The position numbers were made by a program, and so were the translations under genes. 35,084 bases of DNA from Gammaproteobacteria bacterium (GTDB taxonomy: Bacteria > Pseudomonadota > Gammaproteobacteria > Chromatiales > Chromatiaceae), in assembly GCA_020445315.1 (NCBI GenBank), contig JAGRGW010000128.1, positions 1-35,084 on the forward strand, in the 5' to 3' direction. Under the pieces are notes generated by a model. It worked only from the letters and a program-made list of their open reading frames with translations, ran no database searches and had not been told where the DNA came from. Positions 14,314 to 22,525 of the stretch are shown in pieces. Numbering within the stretch: the first letter of the stretch is position 1; every line of letters starts with the position of its first letter.

Positions 14314-15384
14314 TCAATTGCCCGTTGGCGGGTGTTCGGTTGGATCGTGCGGGGTAACCCCGCGCAACCGGCCCAGCCACCTGGCGAGTAAGCCGCGGCC
14401 GGGTGCACGCTGGCCACGCCTGACGAACACCAGGCGCCAGCGTTCGCCTCGGTCCTGCATCCAGTCCTGCTTGTAGCGTTCGTTGCCGGTCAGGAAGTCG
14501 ATCGATTGCACGTGGTCGATGTCGATCACGTGCTGCGCCAGGTGGGCGGTCAGTATCGAGCCCGGCGAGTACTGCTGCCAGCGCTCGTCGTAGACCAGCC
14601 GGAAGATGCTGGCCATGCCGTGAACCACGAACCAGATCTGCGCCGCGGCCGGTTGTCCGTCGATGTAGAGAATGCCCAGTCTCAACCAGCCGGCGCCTGC
14701 CATCGTTCTGAGCAGCGTCGGCACGAAGCGGGTAAACCGTTCGCCGTCTTTCCAGCTGGCCTTGTACACGACGCCGTAGTCGGCGATAGCCTGTTCCAGG
14801 TCGCCATCGGTATACAGGCGGATGCCTACGTCATGCTCGCGTTCGAGTTTGCGCCGTTTGCGCGCAATGGTGTTGCGCAGACGGGAAGGGCGCTGCGCGA
14901 GGTACTGCTCGAACGACTGGCCGCGCAAGCGGTGGGACCAGTTGACGAAGTGGAACAGGCGTTGGTAGTCGTACCCGTGGCGATCCAGCGCCTGCCGGAG
15001 TTGCGCCATGTCCGGGTCGTGATCCGCTACCGGTTCCAGGCGCAGCGTCTGCATCGCCGTGCCCGCCAGACCGGCGGCCAGGCAGTCGATGACGGCATTG
15101 CGTCGGCAGCCGTCGGCCAGTAAGACCGTGAACAGCGATGTGTAGTAACTGCTGAGCGCGCGCCAGTTGCCGTCTTCGGCTGTCCACAACGGCAATACGG
15201 CGAGCGGCTCGCCGTGTTCCTCAACGCAGGCCAGCAGCAGGCGATGACCTGGTGCTGCCGCGTTTTCGGCCAGGTTCTCGAACCATGGGCGCGAATGGAA
15301 CAGGCTCTGCCGCTCGGCATGGGCAAACAGGGCGGTGATCCCGTCTGGCAACGGCGCCCAGTCCGTGTAGCAGGCGAACTCCAT
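14314..15384 (-). CDS. GNAT-family acetyltransferase (BioF2/CelD-like)
   Basis: This 356-aa protein resembles the Acetyltransf_6 group of GNAT proteins. These include FemAB-like and cellulose/exopolysaccharide-associated N-acyltransferases. The N-terminal third begins with ERQSLFHSRPWFENLAENA, the usual opening of this family. The core has RLRNTIARKRRKLEREHDVGIRLY (about residues 167-190). Later come YKASWKDGERF, LGILYIDGQPAAAQIWFVV and YSPGSILTAHLAQHVID, with a final DFLTGNERYKQDW motif. There is no signal peptide or membrane segment. The substrate is unknown. It follows the 103-aa gene by 34 bases and is convergent with the bacterioferritin operon. The ribosome site is weak. Confidence 0.85.
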   Translation of the reverse strand: MEFACYTDWAPLPDGITALFAHAERQSLFHSRPWFENLAENAAAPGHRLLLACVEEHGEPLAVLPLWTAEDGNWRALSSYYTSLFTVLLADGCRRNAVIDCLAAGLAGTAMQTLRLEPVADHDPDMAQLRQALDRHGYDYQRLFHFVNWSHRLRGQSFEQYLAQRPSRLRNTIARKRRKLEREHDVGIRLYTDGDLEQAIADYGVVYKASWKDGERFTRFVPTLLRTMAGAGWLRLGILYIDGQPAAAQIWFVVHGMASIFRLVYDERWQQYSPGSILTAHLAQHVIDIDHVQSIDFLTGNERYKQDWMQDRGERWRLVFVRRGQRAPGRGLLARWLGRLRGVTPHDPTEHPPTGN

Positions 15385-15418
15385 CGACCGCTGCGGTGCT
15401 GTCGCGGCCGGGCCTGTC

Positions 15419-15730
15419 TCAGACGTCGAAGAGCTTCTTCAATGCGCCGGGGACGAACTCGTAGATGTAGGAGTTGTCACCGCTGTGGACCAGGTTGTCG
15501 TCGTCGTCGCGGAATGTCAGGTAGGGGTGAACCTCGACGCCATCCACCTCGACGCCGGAGGTGTCGTCGATCGTGCTCGCGATACTGAACGCGATGCTGG
15601 CCGTGATCTCCTCCATCTCGAGTCCCTTGATGCCGGCCTCTTCGAGTTTGATCCGGACCTTGTCGCAGATCTCGCGGATGAACAGGGCCTGCAATTCGTC
15701 GAATTTGTCGATATTGGTTGTCAATTGCAT
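15419..15730 (-). CDS. Conserved-looking hypothetical protein, 103 aa
   Basis: I do not recognise this family. The protein is acidic and soluble. Its N-terminal half is helical (FDELQALFIREICDKVRIKLEEAGIKGLEMEEITASIAFSIA in order, residues about 9-50). The second half is strand-rich, with DGVEVHPYLTFRDDDDNLVHSGDNSYIYEFVPGALKKLF (about 63-101). GAGAG precedes the ATG by about 9 bases. It is probably co-transcribed with the GNAT gene 34 bases downstream. Confidence 0.75.
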   Translation of the reverse strand: MQLTTNIDKFDELQALFIREICDKVRIKLEEAGIKGLEMEEITASIAFSIASTIDDTSGVEVDGVEVHPYLTFRDDDDNLVHSGDNSYIYEFVPGALKKLFDV

Positions 15731-15844
15731 TGAGTTGTCTCTCTAGCCTGGGCTCGTGATTTGGCGCCATTGTAAGGCCAGGACATCCTCGACGCGTTGC
15801 GACGTGGTTTTCGGCGCTCTGGCGAAAGCTTGTGCCATACCCTG

Positions 15845-15944
15845 GTTATCACGGGCGGAGCGAAGTGGTTTCCCGTGCGCGGCGCCAACCTGCGGGAGAT
15901 GGCTTCGCCGCTGCGCGACCTGCAATGACGAGGATCTGATCCTC
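15845..15944. repeat. REP/BIME-like palindromic repeat element
   Basis: The segment from about 15890 to 15930 (GGAGATGGCTTCGCCGCTGCG, then CTGCAATGACG) matches the general form of extragenic repeats often seen in proteobacteria (GAGAT-GCTTCG-...-AATGACG). An imperfect inverted partner occurs 40 bases earlier (GCGGAGCGAAGTGGTTTCCCG, from about 15855). It is followed by a perfect 7-1-7 palindrome, GAGGATC-T-GATCCTC (15930-15944). It sits between two minus-strand genes, a typical place for such elements. I cannot show other copies in this window. Confidence 0.5.
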
Positions 15945-15977
15945 ACTCGGTCCTCAGCATTCAGCCCTTGGTTCTGG

Positions 15978-16706
15978 TCAGTGCGCCGGCGCCGAGGGCC
16001 ACTGGGCGGCATACTGTTCCATGACGTCGCGCACGGCATCGGGCACATTCTGCAGGGCCATCTGGCGGCGGCCGTCGGCCAGGAAGCCGGGCAGGTCCTG
16101 CGGCAGCCGGCGGCCGAGGTTGTCGAACGTCTGTGCCATCAGCTCCGGGTCGAGCGAGCGTGTCGCGGCGATGCCGGCGTTCAGGTTGAGCACGCGCCAC
16201 GGGCGGTACGGGTTGTCTTTTTCGTCGTCGATGCGAATGTCGTTCGAGGTCGCCTCTGCGACCTCTTCCATCAGGCGGCAGATCGCGCCGAGATCATCCC
16301 TATCGGTGAGGCCGTTGGTGAGACGGCCGAAGCCGTCGGCGATCCCCTCGAGATTGTCGAGCGTCGCGTTCTGGCGCGACAACCAGACCCCCATGGACGC
16401 GAAAATCCGGGCCATGTTGTCGCGGTGTTCCATGACTTCGAGCACGAGCAACTGGTAGGCGAGGCGGTCCAGCAGGTCCAGCCCGTGTGCGGCAAATTCG
16501 GCCAGTTCCGCGTCGTCGAAACGCACTGCGTCCTGGTCCAGTGCGGCGGCGACTTCGAAGAAATCCGACAGCGCGGCGGCGATGGCCAGTGGGCCTGCGT
16601 CCGGGCTGTCGATCTTGCCGGTCTGCTCGTTGCGGTCGATGATGGCTTTCGTGACCTCCAGGGCCAGGTCGTTGATGCCATCGAGGTCGAGAATCAGTGT
16701 CGTCAT
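15978..16706 (-). CDS. Hypothetical protein, 242 aa, mostly helical
   Basis: This protein is not recognised. I chose ATG 16706 (MTTLILDLDGINDLALEVTKAII) over an in-frame ATG 48 bases upstream because the upstream residues are Pro/Gly/Arg-rich. The protein is acidic and largely alpha-helical, for example SDFFEVAAALDQDAVRFDDAEL and LDLLDRLAYQLLVLEVMEHRDNMARIF (each given as a partial motif). It has no membrane segment and no clear catalytic motif. It is divergent from the gene at 16885, with 178 bases between the two starts. It belongs to a block of unrecognised genes (15419-19811). Confidence 0.75.
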   Translation of the reverse strand: MTTLILDLDGINDLALEVTKAIIDRNEQTGKIDSPDAGPLAIAAALSDFFEVAAALDQDAVRFDDAELAEFAAHGLDLLDRLAYQLLVLEVMEHRDNMARIFASMGVWLSRQNATLDNLEGIADGFGRLTNGLTDRDDLGAICRLMEEVAEATSNDIRIDDEKDNPYRPWRVLNLNAGIAATRSLDPELMAQTFDNLGRRLPQDLPGFLADGRRQMALQNVPDAVRDVMEQYAAQWPSAPAH

Positions 16707-16884
16707 GTCGCGGGGTCTACCTCTGCTGCCGGTACCGGGATGCGGATTGCTCATGCAGTTCGCCGGAACCCGGACTTTACGTCAATGTCCGTGCAGCGAA
16801 TGCGCGTTGCAAGTCGGGGCATTCGGACGCGAAATTCTTGCGATAATCGCCATCCCTGACTCAGCAGATTATTCGAGGCGCGCA

Positions 16885-17685
16885 ATGCAAGGTTCGATCG
16901 CCCAGACGCTGTCGCTGGCAGCGCACGGCAACGCCTACCTTTCCGGGAAGCTGGAAGAGGATTATTTCCCGTACCACCAGACCTTTGCTTTCTGCGAGTC
17001 TGTCAGGTTCGTCGACTTGAAGGAGTCCGGCGACGCGATGACGGAAGAGGCCTTCGCGGCCGACCCCGTGTCCTGGTTCGGGACGCTGAAGGACCTCGGT
17101 GTCCGGCAGTTCCGTATTCGCTACATCGCCAGCCACGATGCCGAGATGTCCGATCGCCTGTCGGTGGGTTATCCGGGCGGGGGCGGTCGATGGCTGATCG
17201 AAACCATCATGCCGCAGGGTTCGGACTATTGGGAGGCCCACTGGGAGGCGCCGGACGAGGCCGGCGGGAAATGGCAGGTGACCTATGCGCGGGTGCTCCG
17301 GGATGCGCAGATGCCCGAGCCCCGGATGCCACCGCCGCAGATGGTCAACAAGAAACTCGGCGATGCGCTGCGTGACACCGCCAGGTTTGCGAAGGCCAAT
17401 GGCCAGGAGAAATTTGCCGAGGCCTTCAATCGCGGCCTCAACGCGTTGAAAGACGTGCGTTGGGAACGACAGGTCTACCCACCCGACTATGCGCCGTTGG
17501 AGCACCAGCAGCTGTTGACCGCCGTTATCGAGGGTTGGGTGTTCGGCGGTGAAGGGTCCTGGAACGACCTGCGTTTCGACGATGAGGCCGTGCAGCAGGA
17601 ATACGAAAGGCTGTCGGACCAGTTGTTCAACTTCATGAACCTGGCCCTGCTGGTCGTCGCCAATCCCTGGCCGAGGCCGGAATAA
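16885..17685 (+). CDS. Hypothetical protein, 266 aa
   Basis: I do not recognise this family. ATG 16885 starts MQGSIAQTLSLAAHGNAYL. The frame stays open upstream, but that region overlaps the divergent neighbour and has non-protein-like composition. The protein is soluble, with aromatic-rich strands in the first half (YHQTFAFCESVRFVD, QFRIRYIAS, RWLIETIMPQGSDYWEAHWEAP) and helices in the second (NKKLGDALRDTARFAKANG, KFAEAFNRGLNALKDVRW). The C-terminal EYERLSDQLFNFMNLALLVVANPWPRPE ends close to the convergent gene at 17686, with only 0-1 bases between the stops. Confidence 0.78.
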   Translation: MQGSIAQTLSLAAHGNAYLSGKLEEDYFPYHQTFAFCESVRFVDLKESGDAMTEEAFAADPVSWFGTLKDLGVRQFRIRYIASHDAEMSDRLSVGYPGGGGRWLIETIMPQGSDYWEAHWEAPDEAGGKWQVTYARVLRDAQMPEPRMPPPQMVNKKLGDALRDTARFAKANGQEKFAEAFNRGLNALKDVRWERQVYPPDYAPLEHQQLLTAVIEGWVFGGEGSWNDLRFDDEAVQQEYERLSDQLFNFMNLALLVVANPWPRPE

Positions 17686-18573
17686 CTATAGATAGAGCAC
17701 GCCGTCGCGGCGGTTCTGCATCCGGTCCTGTGACCCGTCGAGGCCGCGCATGCGCGCCTCGACACGGATCGTGCTCATCAGCGCGTTGTCGATGACCTGT
17801 GGATACATCGAAAAGAATCGCGCCACTTCCATCACGTGTGAACGCGAGGCCTGTTCGAGACGCAGGCGGTCGTCGTGTTCGAGCGCCGGCAACATCAGCA
17901 GGCGTGTCGACTGTCGCATCAGGTAGCGTTGACAGAGATCGTGATCCGCCGGGTCGTCCCAGTCCTCGCGCAGCAGCATGGCCGGAAACGTGTCAGTCTC
18001 CGTGGGGCGACGGCGGAACCAGCGGGCCCTGGGCTTGGAGCCGGCGCGTTCGGCGACGAGCCGTTCGACGCGGTAGTTCACCGGCGCTGAACTGAAATCC
18101 TTTTCTTCGTCGGTCGCCTCGACCGGCATCACGGCCGCCGGTAGCGCTGTCCACTCGGGGCGAACCGGGAAGGCCGGCATGTCGTCCGCCTCGGTGCAGG
18201 TGAAGATCAGCGCCAGGGGGGACTCGTCGCGCGGGTCGAGCAGCCAGTATTCGTACTCGTCCGCCGTCGGGAACGGGAGTTCGGCATCGGTCAGGAAGCT
18301 GGTCAGCTCCAGGATCCGCTCGTCGATCTCGCGCCCGTCGTGCGTTCCCTGTTCCGAAATGCGCGACATTTCGCTGTGGCGGACGTAGGCCACCCGGCGA
18401 AAACTGTGTTGCTGCGAGGGCGGACCGGAACCGCCGCGGTCGTTGCCGGCGTGTCTGAAGTGGATTTCCCAGAGGTTGCCGTCCATGGTCAGCGCCCTCG
18501 CGCGTTCGGACTCTGCAATCTGCACCAGGCCGGAAAACGGCGGTGTCAGGCGCTGCGAAAAGGCTTTGATCAT
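17686..18573 (-). CDS. Hypothetical protein, 295 aa
   Basis: This family is not recognised. ATG 18573 has a strong AGGAGG site. Longer in-frame extensions upstream look non-coding. The protein opens MIKAFSQRLTPPFSGLVQIAESERARALTMDG and then carries aromatic motifs such as LWEIHFRHAG and YVRHSEMSRISEQG. A later acidic part includes DEYEYWLLDPRDESPLALIFTC, and the C-terminal part is helical with RFFSMYPQVIDNALMSTIRVEARMRG. There is no signal peptide and there are no membrane helices. It is convergent with 16885 and divergent from the paralogous pair at 18819 and 19176. Confidence 0.8.
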   Translation of the reverse strand: MIKAFSQRLTPPFSGLVQIAESERARALTMDGNLWEIHFRHAGNDRGGSGPPSQQHSFRRVAYVRHSEMSRISEQGTHDGREIDERILELTSFLTDAELPFPTADEYEYWLLDPRDESPLALIFTCTEADDMPAFPVRPEWTALPAAVMPVEATDEEKDFSSAPVNYRVERLVAERAGSKPRARWFRRRPTETDTFPAMLLREDWDDPADHDLCQRYLMRQSTRLLMLPALEHDDRLRLEQASRSHVMEVARFFSMYPQVIDNALMSTIRVEARMRGLDGSQDRMQNRRDGVLYL

Positions 18574-18818
18574 ACGGGCCTCCTGGCTGGGATGATTTCG
18601 ATTACAACAGCCTCCCCTGCCGACCGCAACGGCGCTCCGGATGGTGTAATCCCGTGCGCGAGATGCAGCGGGCAGCGCAACAGCCGCACCGGCCAACGGT
18701 AATTTCCGCAATCGGGCCGTTGCAGTCGACGACAGCGAATCGGGTATCCTGAAGCGAAGTCGAGACGTTGGATGGCGCTGGATTCGGAACAGGCAGGTCA
18801 TTACCGGGGAGCAAGCGC

Positions 18819-19142
18819 ATGACTGACAAACTGGTTCAGAAACACCTCCTGCATGGCACCCAGGAGCTGGAATTGACGGACGACACGCTGCGCGTGACGA
18901 CCAGTGGGCCATTTCGCGGCAGGAAAGTCCTGGATTTCGTGCTGGCGACGCTCAATCCCGACCCGGTCATCAACAAGGATCGCCTGGAATTTTACGGCCG
19001 CGTCAAATGCGGGCCGATGGTGTCGCTCTACCGCGACAAGCCCGATCCCGCCGCGTTCGCGGCTTTCGTCGACAAGCTGAAGGCCCGCGCCCGCGCCGAG
19101 TACGGTGACTTCACCGGGTGGAAGGACGAGACCGGTCAGTAA
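18819..19142 (+). CDS. Hypothetical protein, 107 aa, paralogue of the next gene
   Basis: This is an unrecognised small protein starting at ATG 18819, with GGGGAG 8 bases upstream. It begins MTDKLVQKHLLHGTQELELTDD and contains LNPDPVINKDRLEFYGRV, VSLYRDKPDPAAFAAFV and ARAEYGDFTG. Each of these aligns with the N-terminal half of the following gene (MTNKLVQKHLFRGTHEYEIDG, LNPEPVIDKSSLAFVSRV, VSLMLAKPDPKRFNAFV, ALAEYNAFSG). By eye about half the positions are identical. It looks like a single small alpha/beta domain produced by tandem duplication. Confidence 0.8.
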   Translation: MTDKLVQKHLLHGTQELELTDDTLRVTTSGPFRGRKVLDFVLATLNPDPVINKDRLEFYGRVKCGPMVSLYRDKPDPAAFAAFVDKLKARARAEYGDFTGWKDETGQ

Positions 19143-19175
19143 CAGCGCCCGATGTTGATTCATTAAGATAGATAC

Positions 19176-19811
19176 ATGACAAACAAACTCGTTCAGAAAC
19201 ACCTGTTCCGCGGTACGCACGAATACGAGATCGACGGCGAGCAATTGAACGTGCGCGTCAAGACCCGGTTCAAGGAAGAAAAACTGAGCATCATGCTCAC
19301 GGTGCTCAACCCCGAGCCGGTCATCGACAAGAGCAGCCTGGCCTTCGTCAGCCGGGTCAACGGTGAGCCACTGGTTTCACTGATGCTCGCCAAGCCCGAT
19401 CCGAAGCGCTTCAACGCGTTCGTCAGTGAACTCAAGCAGCGTGCCCTGGCCGAGTACAATGCCTTTTCCGGGCTGTTGCCGACCTCCCTGCCAGAGGGGA
19501 TGGCTGCCAATTCCTACGACGAGCCGCCCGAATTCGACGACGATGGCGACGTGGCGATCGCGCCAGGTCGGACGGTCAGGGTCGACGAGGTCGAGACCGC
19601 AATCCGCATGCTGCAGACCCACCTCGATCCGGACCAGACCTCACAGCTGGTCGCAGCGCTGGAGGCGTTGCGCGAGGCGCCTGACGACCATGGCCGGTTG
19701 ACGCGGGTCGCGCAGGTGTTCAGCGAAATGGGCGGCAACCAGGGTGCCGTGCTGACGTATGCCCCCTATCTCGCGATCCTGATGTCCGACGATCCCTTCA
19801 ACCGGGTCTGA
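19176..19811 (+). CDS. Hypothetical protein, 211 aa, paralogue with C-terminal extension
   Basis: Residues 1 to about 100 are a paralogue of the preceding 107-aa protein. A Pro/Asp-rich linker follows (EPPEFDDDGDVAIAPG, about 118-133). The C-terminal helical extension of about 75 residues (VDEVETAIRMLQTHLDPDQTSQLVAALEALREAP) is absent from the neighbour. No enzyme motif is visible. It starts 33 bases after the previous stop with a weak ribosome site, so the two are likely one operon. A regulatory or adaptor role is possible but unproven. Confidence 0.8.
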   Translation: MTNKLVQKHLFRGTHEYEIDGEQLNVRVKTRFKEEKLSIMLTVLNPEPVIDKSSLAFVSRVNGEPLVSLMLAKPDPKRFNAFVSELKQRALAEYNAFSGLLPTSLPEGMAANSYDEPPEFDDDGDVAIAPGRTVRVDEVETAIRMLQTHLDPDQTSQLVAALEALREAPDDHGRLTRVAQVFSEMGGNQGAVLTYAPYLAILMSDDPFNRV

Positions 19812-19850
19812 TCGTCGATTGGCCAGGTGCGTGTGGGCGCGCGTCCTGCC

Positions 19851-21167
19851 TCAGGCCAGTTGGTTTGCCAGCAGCTGCACCGGGTGCATGACTTCGGTCG
19901 TGAGCCCCCGCTCGCGCAAGCCGCTCGACAGGTGCAGTGCGCAGGTCAGGTTCGCGCTGAGCACGAGGTCGGCCTCGCTGGCTTCGGCGGCATCCACCTT
20001 GTCGTCCCGGAGGGGACGTGCGATCTCCGGCTCCGTCAGCATCCGGGTGCCACCGGCTCCGCAGCACAGGTTCGTGCCAGGCAGCGGAGTGACGTCGAGC
20101 CCGGGAATCCTGTCCAGCAGGCGGTAAACCGCGGCCTGGTTCCGCAGCACGTTGCGTTGGCTGCAGGGCTCGTGCACGACCACCCGGGCGGTCAGCGGTC
20201 TGAACCTGAGCGTATCCAGCGCGTCGTTGTCGGCCAGGAAGTCGATGATGTCGGCCACGCGCGAGGCCATGTCGGACGGTGCGGCGGTCGCGTCCCCTTT
20301 CAACAGCGACGGGTATTCACTGAAAAATGCGCCACATCCGCTTGCGCTGTGGAGCACCCGGTCCGCACGGCTCGCGGCAATCGCCTCGATATTCCTGCGC
20401 GCACTGGCCCTTGCCTCGTCGGCCTGCCCATGGTGCGCATGGATGGCACCGCAGCAGGCCTGGTCGGCCAGCAGGCCGACGTCGTACCCCAGGCGTGTCA
20501 GCAGCTTGACCGCGGCGTGATGTGTCGCGGTGTCGAGGGCGCTGGCAATGCACCCGGTGAACAGGTCGATCCGGCCCCGACGGGTGGGTGCCGATGTGAT
20601 GCTGAATCGGGGCGCGGGTCGCCGAAGCCGCGTGGCGGGCAGCAGCTTGGCCATGCGCCCGAGGCCGTTGCGGGTTGTCGACACGGGCAGCCGGTTGAGC
20701 AGGCCCTGCAGGCCGCTGGCCTGGATCACGGTGACGAGCCCGCCCAGCGCGCGTTGTCTCGCCCCGCTTTGCGCCAGCGTGCCGAGCAACAGCCGGATTA
20801 CCAGGGGTTCACGCGCACGCGACTCCCTGGCTTCGAGCGTCTGGCGGTAGAGGGTGGCATAGGGCATCTTCGACGGGCAGATCGTTTCGCAGGCCCGGCA
20901 AAGCGTGCAGGCGTCCAACGCCTGCCACTCCCCGTCGCTGAGTCCCTCTTGCCTCCGCAGCACCCGCTCGAACAGGCGGACGCGGCCGCGGGGGCCGAAG
21001 TTCTCGTGCTGTCGCACCTTGTATGTCGGGCAGCCTGAAACGCACGCGCCGCAGGTCATGCATTCCCTGGCGTCGGGAATGTACGGCGCCGTGTCCTGGT
21101 CCGCGGCATCCTCCTGCGCGGTGAATCCGGATGTGGCGGGATGCAGATCGACATCGAAGCGGTTCAC
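19851..21167 (-). CDS. (Fe-S)-binding protein, GlcF-like (two CCG domains)
   Basis: This is a predicted 438-aa iron-sulfur oxidoreductase subunit. GTG 21167 (VNRFDVDLHPATSG, read as Met) is preferred, with GAGGGA upstream. A longer frame to 21242 also exists. Two [4Fe-4S] motifs, CMTCGACVSGCP and CTLCRACETICP, occur in the first 100 residues. The C-terminal half has two cysteine-rich CCG domains (FTGCIASALD...QACCGAIHAHHG and HEPCSQRNVL...NLCCGAGG). This is the layout of glycolate oxidase subunit GlcF and of heterodisulfide-reductase D-like subunits. No glcD or glcE is adjacent. Next to aprM it may serve electron transfer, but this is inference. Confidence 0.88.
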   Translation of the reverse strand: MNRFDVDLHPATSGFTAQEDAADQDTAPYIPDARECMTCGACVSGCPTYKVRQHENFGPRGRVRLFERVLRRQEGLSDGEWQALDACTLCRACETICPSKMPYATLYRQTLEARESRAREPLVIRLLLGTLAQSGARQRALGGLVTVIQASGLQGLLNRLPVSTTRNGLGRMAKLLPATRLRRPAPRFSITSAPTRRGRIDLFTGCIASALDTATHHAAVKLLTRLGYDVGLLADQACCGAIHAHHGQADEARASARRNIEAIAASRADRVLHSASGCGAFFSEYPSLLKGDATAAPSDMASRVADIIDFLADNDALDTLRFRPLTARVVVHEPCSQRNVLRNQAAVYRLLDRIPGLDVTPLPGTNLCCGAGGTRMLTEPEIARPLRDDKVDAAEASEADLVLSANLTCALHLSSGLRERGLTTEVMHPVQLLANQLA

Positions 21168-21641
21168 GGGGGCGTCCCTCCTGGTATGGTCCCCCGTGGC
21201 TGCAGCAAGAACCGGTCCGAAATTGCAAGTGACTGAAATCAAGAGCGAACTTGTCCCGTGCCTGGGGCTGTTTGTCCGCCGGGCGACATTCGCCGCGACG
21301 CCCGGCTTGTCGCATTGTCGACAGGCGAAGGCCCGGTCGTGGTCAGGCGGTCATCGGACCGCTGTAGAGCGATCGGAACAGGGGGGCGGTTCGCCTCTTC
21401 AGTTGCGAACGATAAACACTCTCGTTTGTGCGGCCGCACAATCGACGCGCCGGAATGTCCAGAAATTTGACGTTTTTTGGATTGGGCAACATCGGCAATG
21501 CCTAAATTAACGCATTGAAAAATAAGCAATTGCTAACAAGAAATTAGCCGCATTTATAGGCCGCGAAAAAACAGTGAATAGGAAACCGTATTAGAAGCGA
21601 GTAACGTCCCGCCACCGAAACGCAGCTGAAGGACTTTTGAC
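21168..21641. other. Intergenic region between GlcF-like gene and aprM
   Basis: There are 474 bases with no supported gene. The second half is AT-rich and holds the aprM promoter (21530-21558) and a leader of about 75 bases. The first part holds the start region of the divergent GlcF-like gene. Confidence 0.6.
21530..21558 (+). promoter_or_regulatory. Predicted aprMBA promoter
   Basis: TTGCTA (21530-21535) and TTTATA (21553-21558) have a 17-base spacer, in an AT-rich stretch unlike its surroundings. The start would be near 21565, leaving a leader of about 75 bases before aprM. Confidence 0.55.
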
Positions 21642-22493
21642 ATGTTCACAACCAACCCGTTTGCCGAGCTGTCCTCGTTCATTCCAGTGGCCGCCATGCA
21701 GGGCTATGTCGTCCTGATGGTGCTGCTGGTAATTGGAGGCACGATCCTCGACATGATCCACAAAGGCAGTGCGAAGTACTTCTTCGAAAATGCCAAGAAA
21801 TCCAAGAAGAACGCACGCCGCAGTGTCAGTTCCGGCACCAAGGCCGGCCTGGCGGTGCAGACGCTGACCAACGAGGTTCTGCTCTCCGCCGAGTTCAAGA
21901 ACCCGCAGCGTCGTGTATCGCACCTGCTGATGATGTACGGCTTCATCATTTTCGTCGTTACCACGGCGGTAATGATCTTTTCCTACCCGACCGCGGCCGA
22001 CAGCACGCCGGGCTACCTGCCGCTGCTGTGGCACCTGGGCGCCCTGATGCTGTGTATCGGTGGTTACTGGTTCTGGTTTGTCATTCGCGTCGATGTGTCG
22101 GCCGAGGGCCAGCCGTGGTACCGCCTGACCCAGGGTGACATCTTTATCGTTTCGCTGCTGGCTACTGCCACCTTCGGCCTGATCTGGTCGATCGCGCAGT
22201 CCACTGGTGCAGCTGGATGGGACACGCTGTTCTTTGTCCTGTTCATTATCTCTAGCACCACGTTGTTCAGCACCGTGCTCTGGTCCAAGTTTGCGCATAT
22301 GTTCTTCAAGCCGGCAGCTGCCTTCCAGAAGAAGGTGACCAAGGCCGACGGTTCGCAGGAGAACCTGCCGGACGTCCCCGAGCTGTCTGCTGCCGAGACG
22401 AAGACCCGTTACCCGGACATCCCCGAGTACATGGGTGATAACCCTGGCGACATGGGGCTGGGCATCAAGCGCGAAGCACCGCAACACTATTGA
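21642..22493 (+). CDS. aprM: APS reductase membrane anchor AprM
   Basis: This 283-aa membrane protein anchors APS reductase to the inner membrane and probably links it to the quinone pool in sulfur oxidisers. Hydrophobic helices are visible at about residues 20-38 (YVVLMVLLVIGGTILDMI), 99-118 (MYGFIIFVVTTAVMIF), 128-150 (LWHLGALMLCIGGYWFWF), 168-185 and 197-215. Histidines in these helices (for example in RRVSHLLMMYG and LLWHLG) could bind haem. The soluble tail ends IKREAPQHY. AAGGA precedes the start. It is followed by aprB after 32 bases, giving the M-B-A order of the sulfur-oxidising lineage. Confidence 0.93.
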   Translation: MFTTNPFAELSSFIPVAAMQGYVVLMVLLVIGGTILDMIHKGSAKYFFENAKKSKKNARRSVSSGTKAGLAVQTLTNEVLLSAEFKNPQRRVSHLLMMYGFIIFVVTTAVMIFSYPTAADSTPGYLPLLWHLGALMLCIGGYWFWFVIRVDVSAEGQPWYRLTQGDIFIVSLLATATFGLIWSIAQSTGAAGWDTLFFVLFIISSTTLFSTVLWSKFAHMFFKPAAAFQKKVTKADGSQENLPDVPELSAAETKTRYPDIPEYMGDNPGDMGLGIKREAPQHY

Positions 22494-22525
22494 TCACCCG
22501 GTCTTACAAGGTTTAGGAGAGAATC

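Noticed and set aside
21168..21242. N-terminal extension of the GlcF-like protein to 21242
   Set aside because: GTG 21167 has a better ribosome site. The extra 25 residues do not resemble the family.
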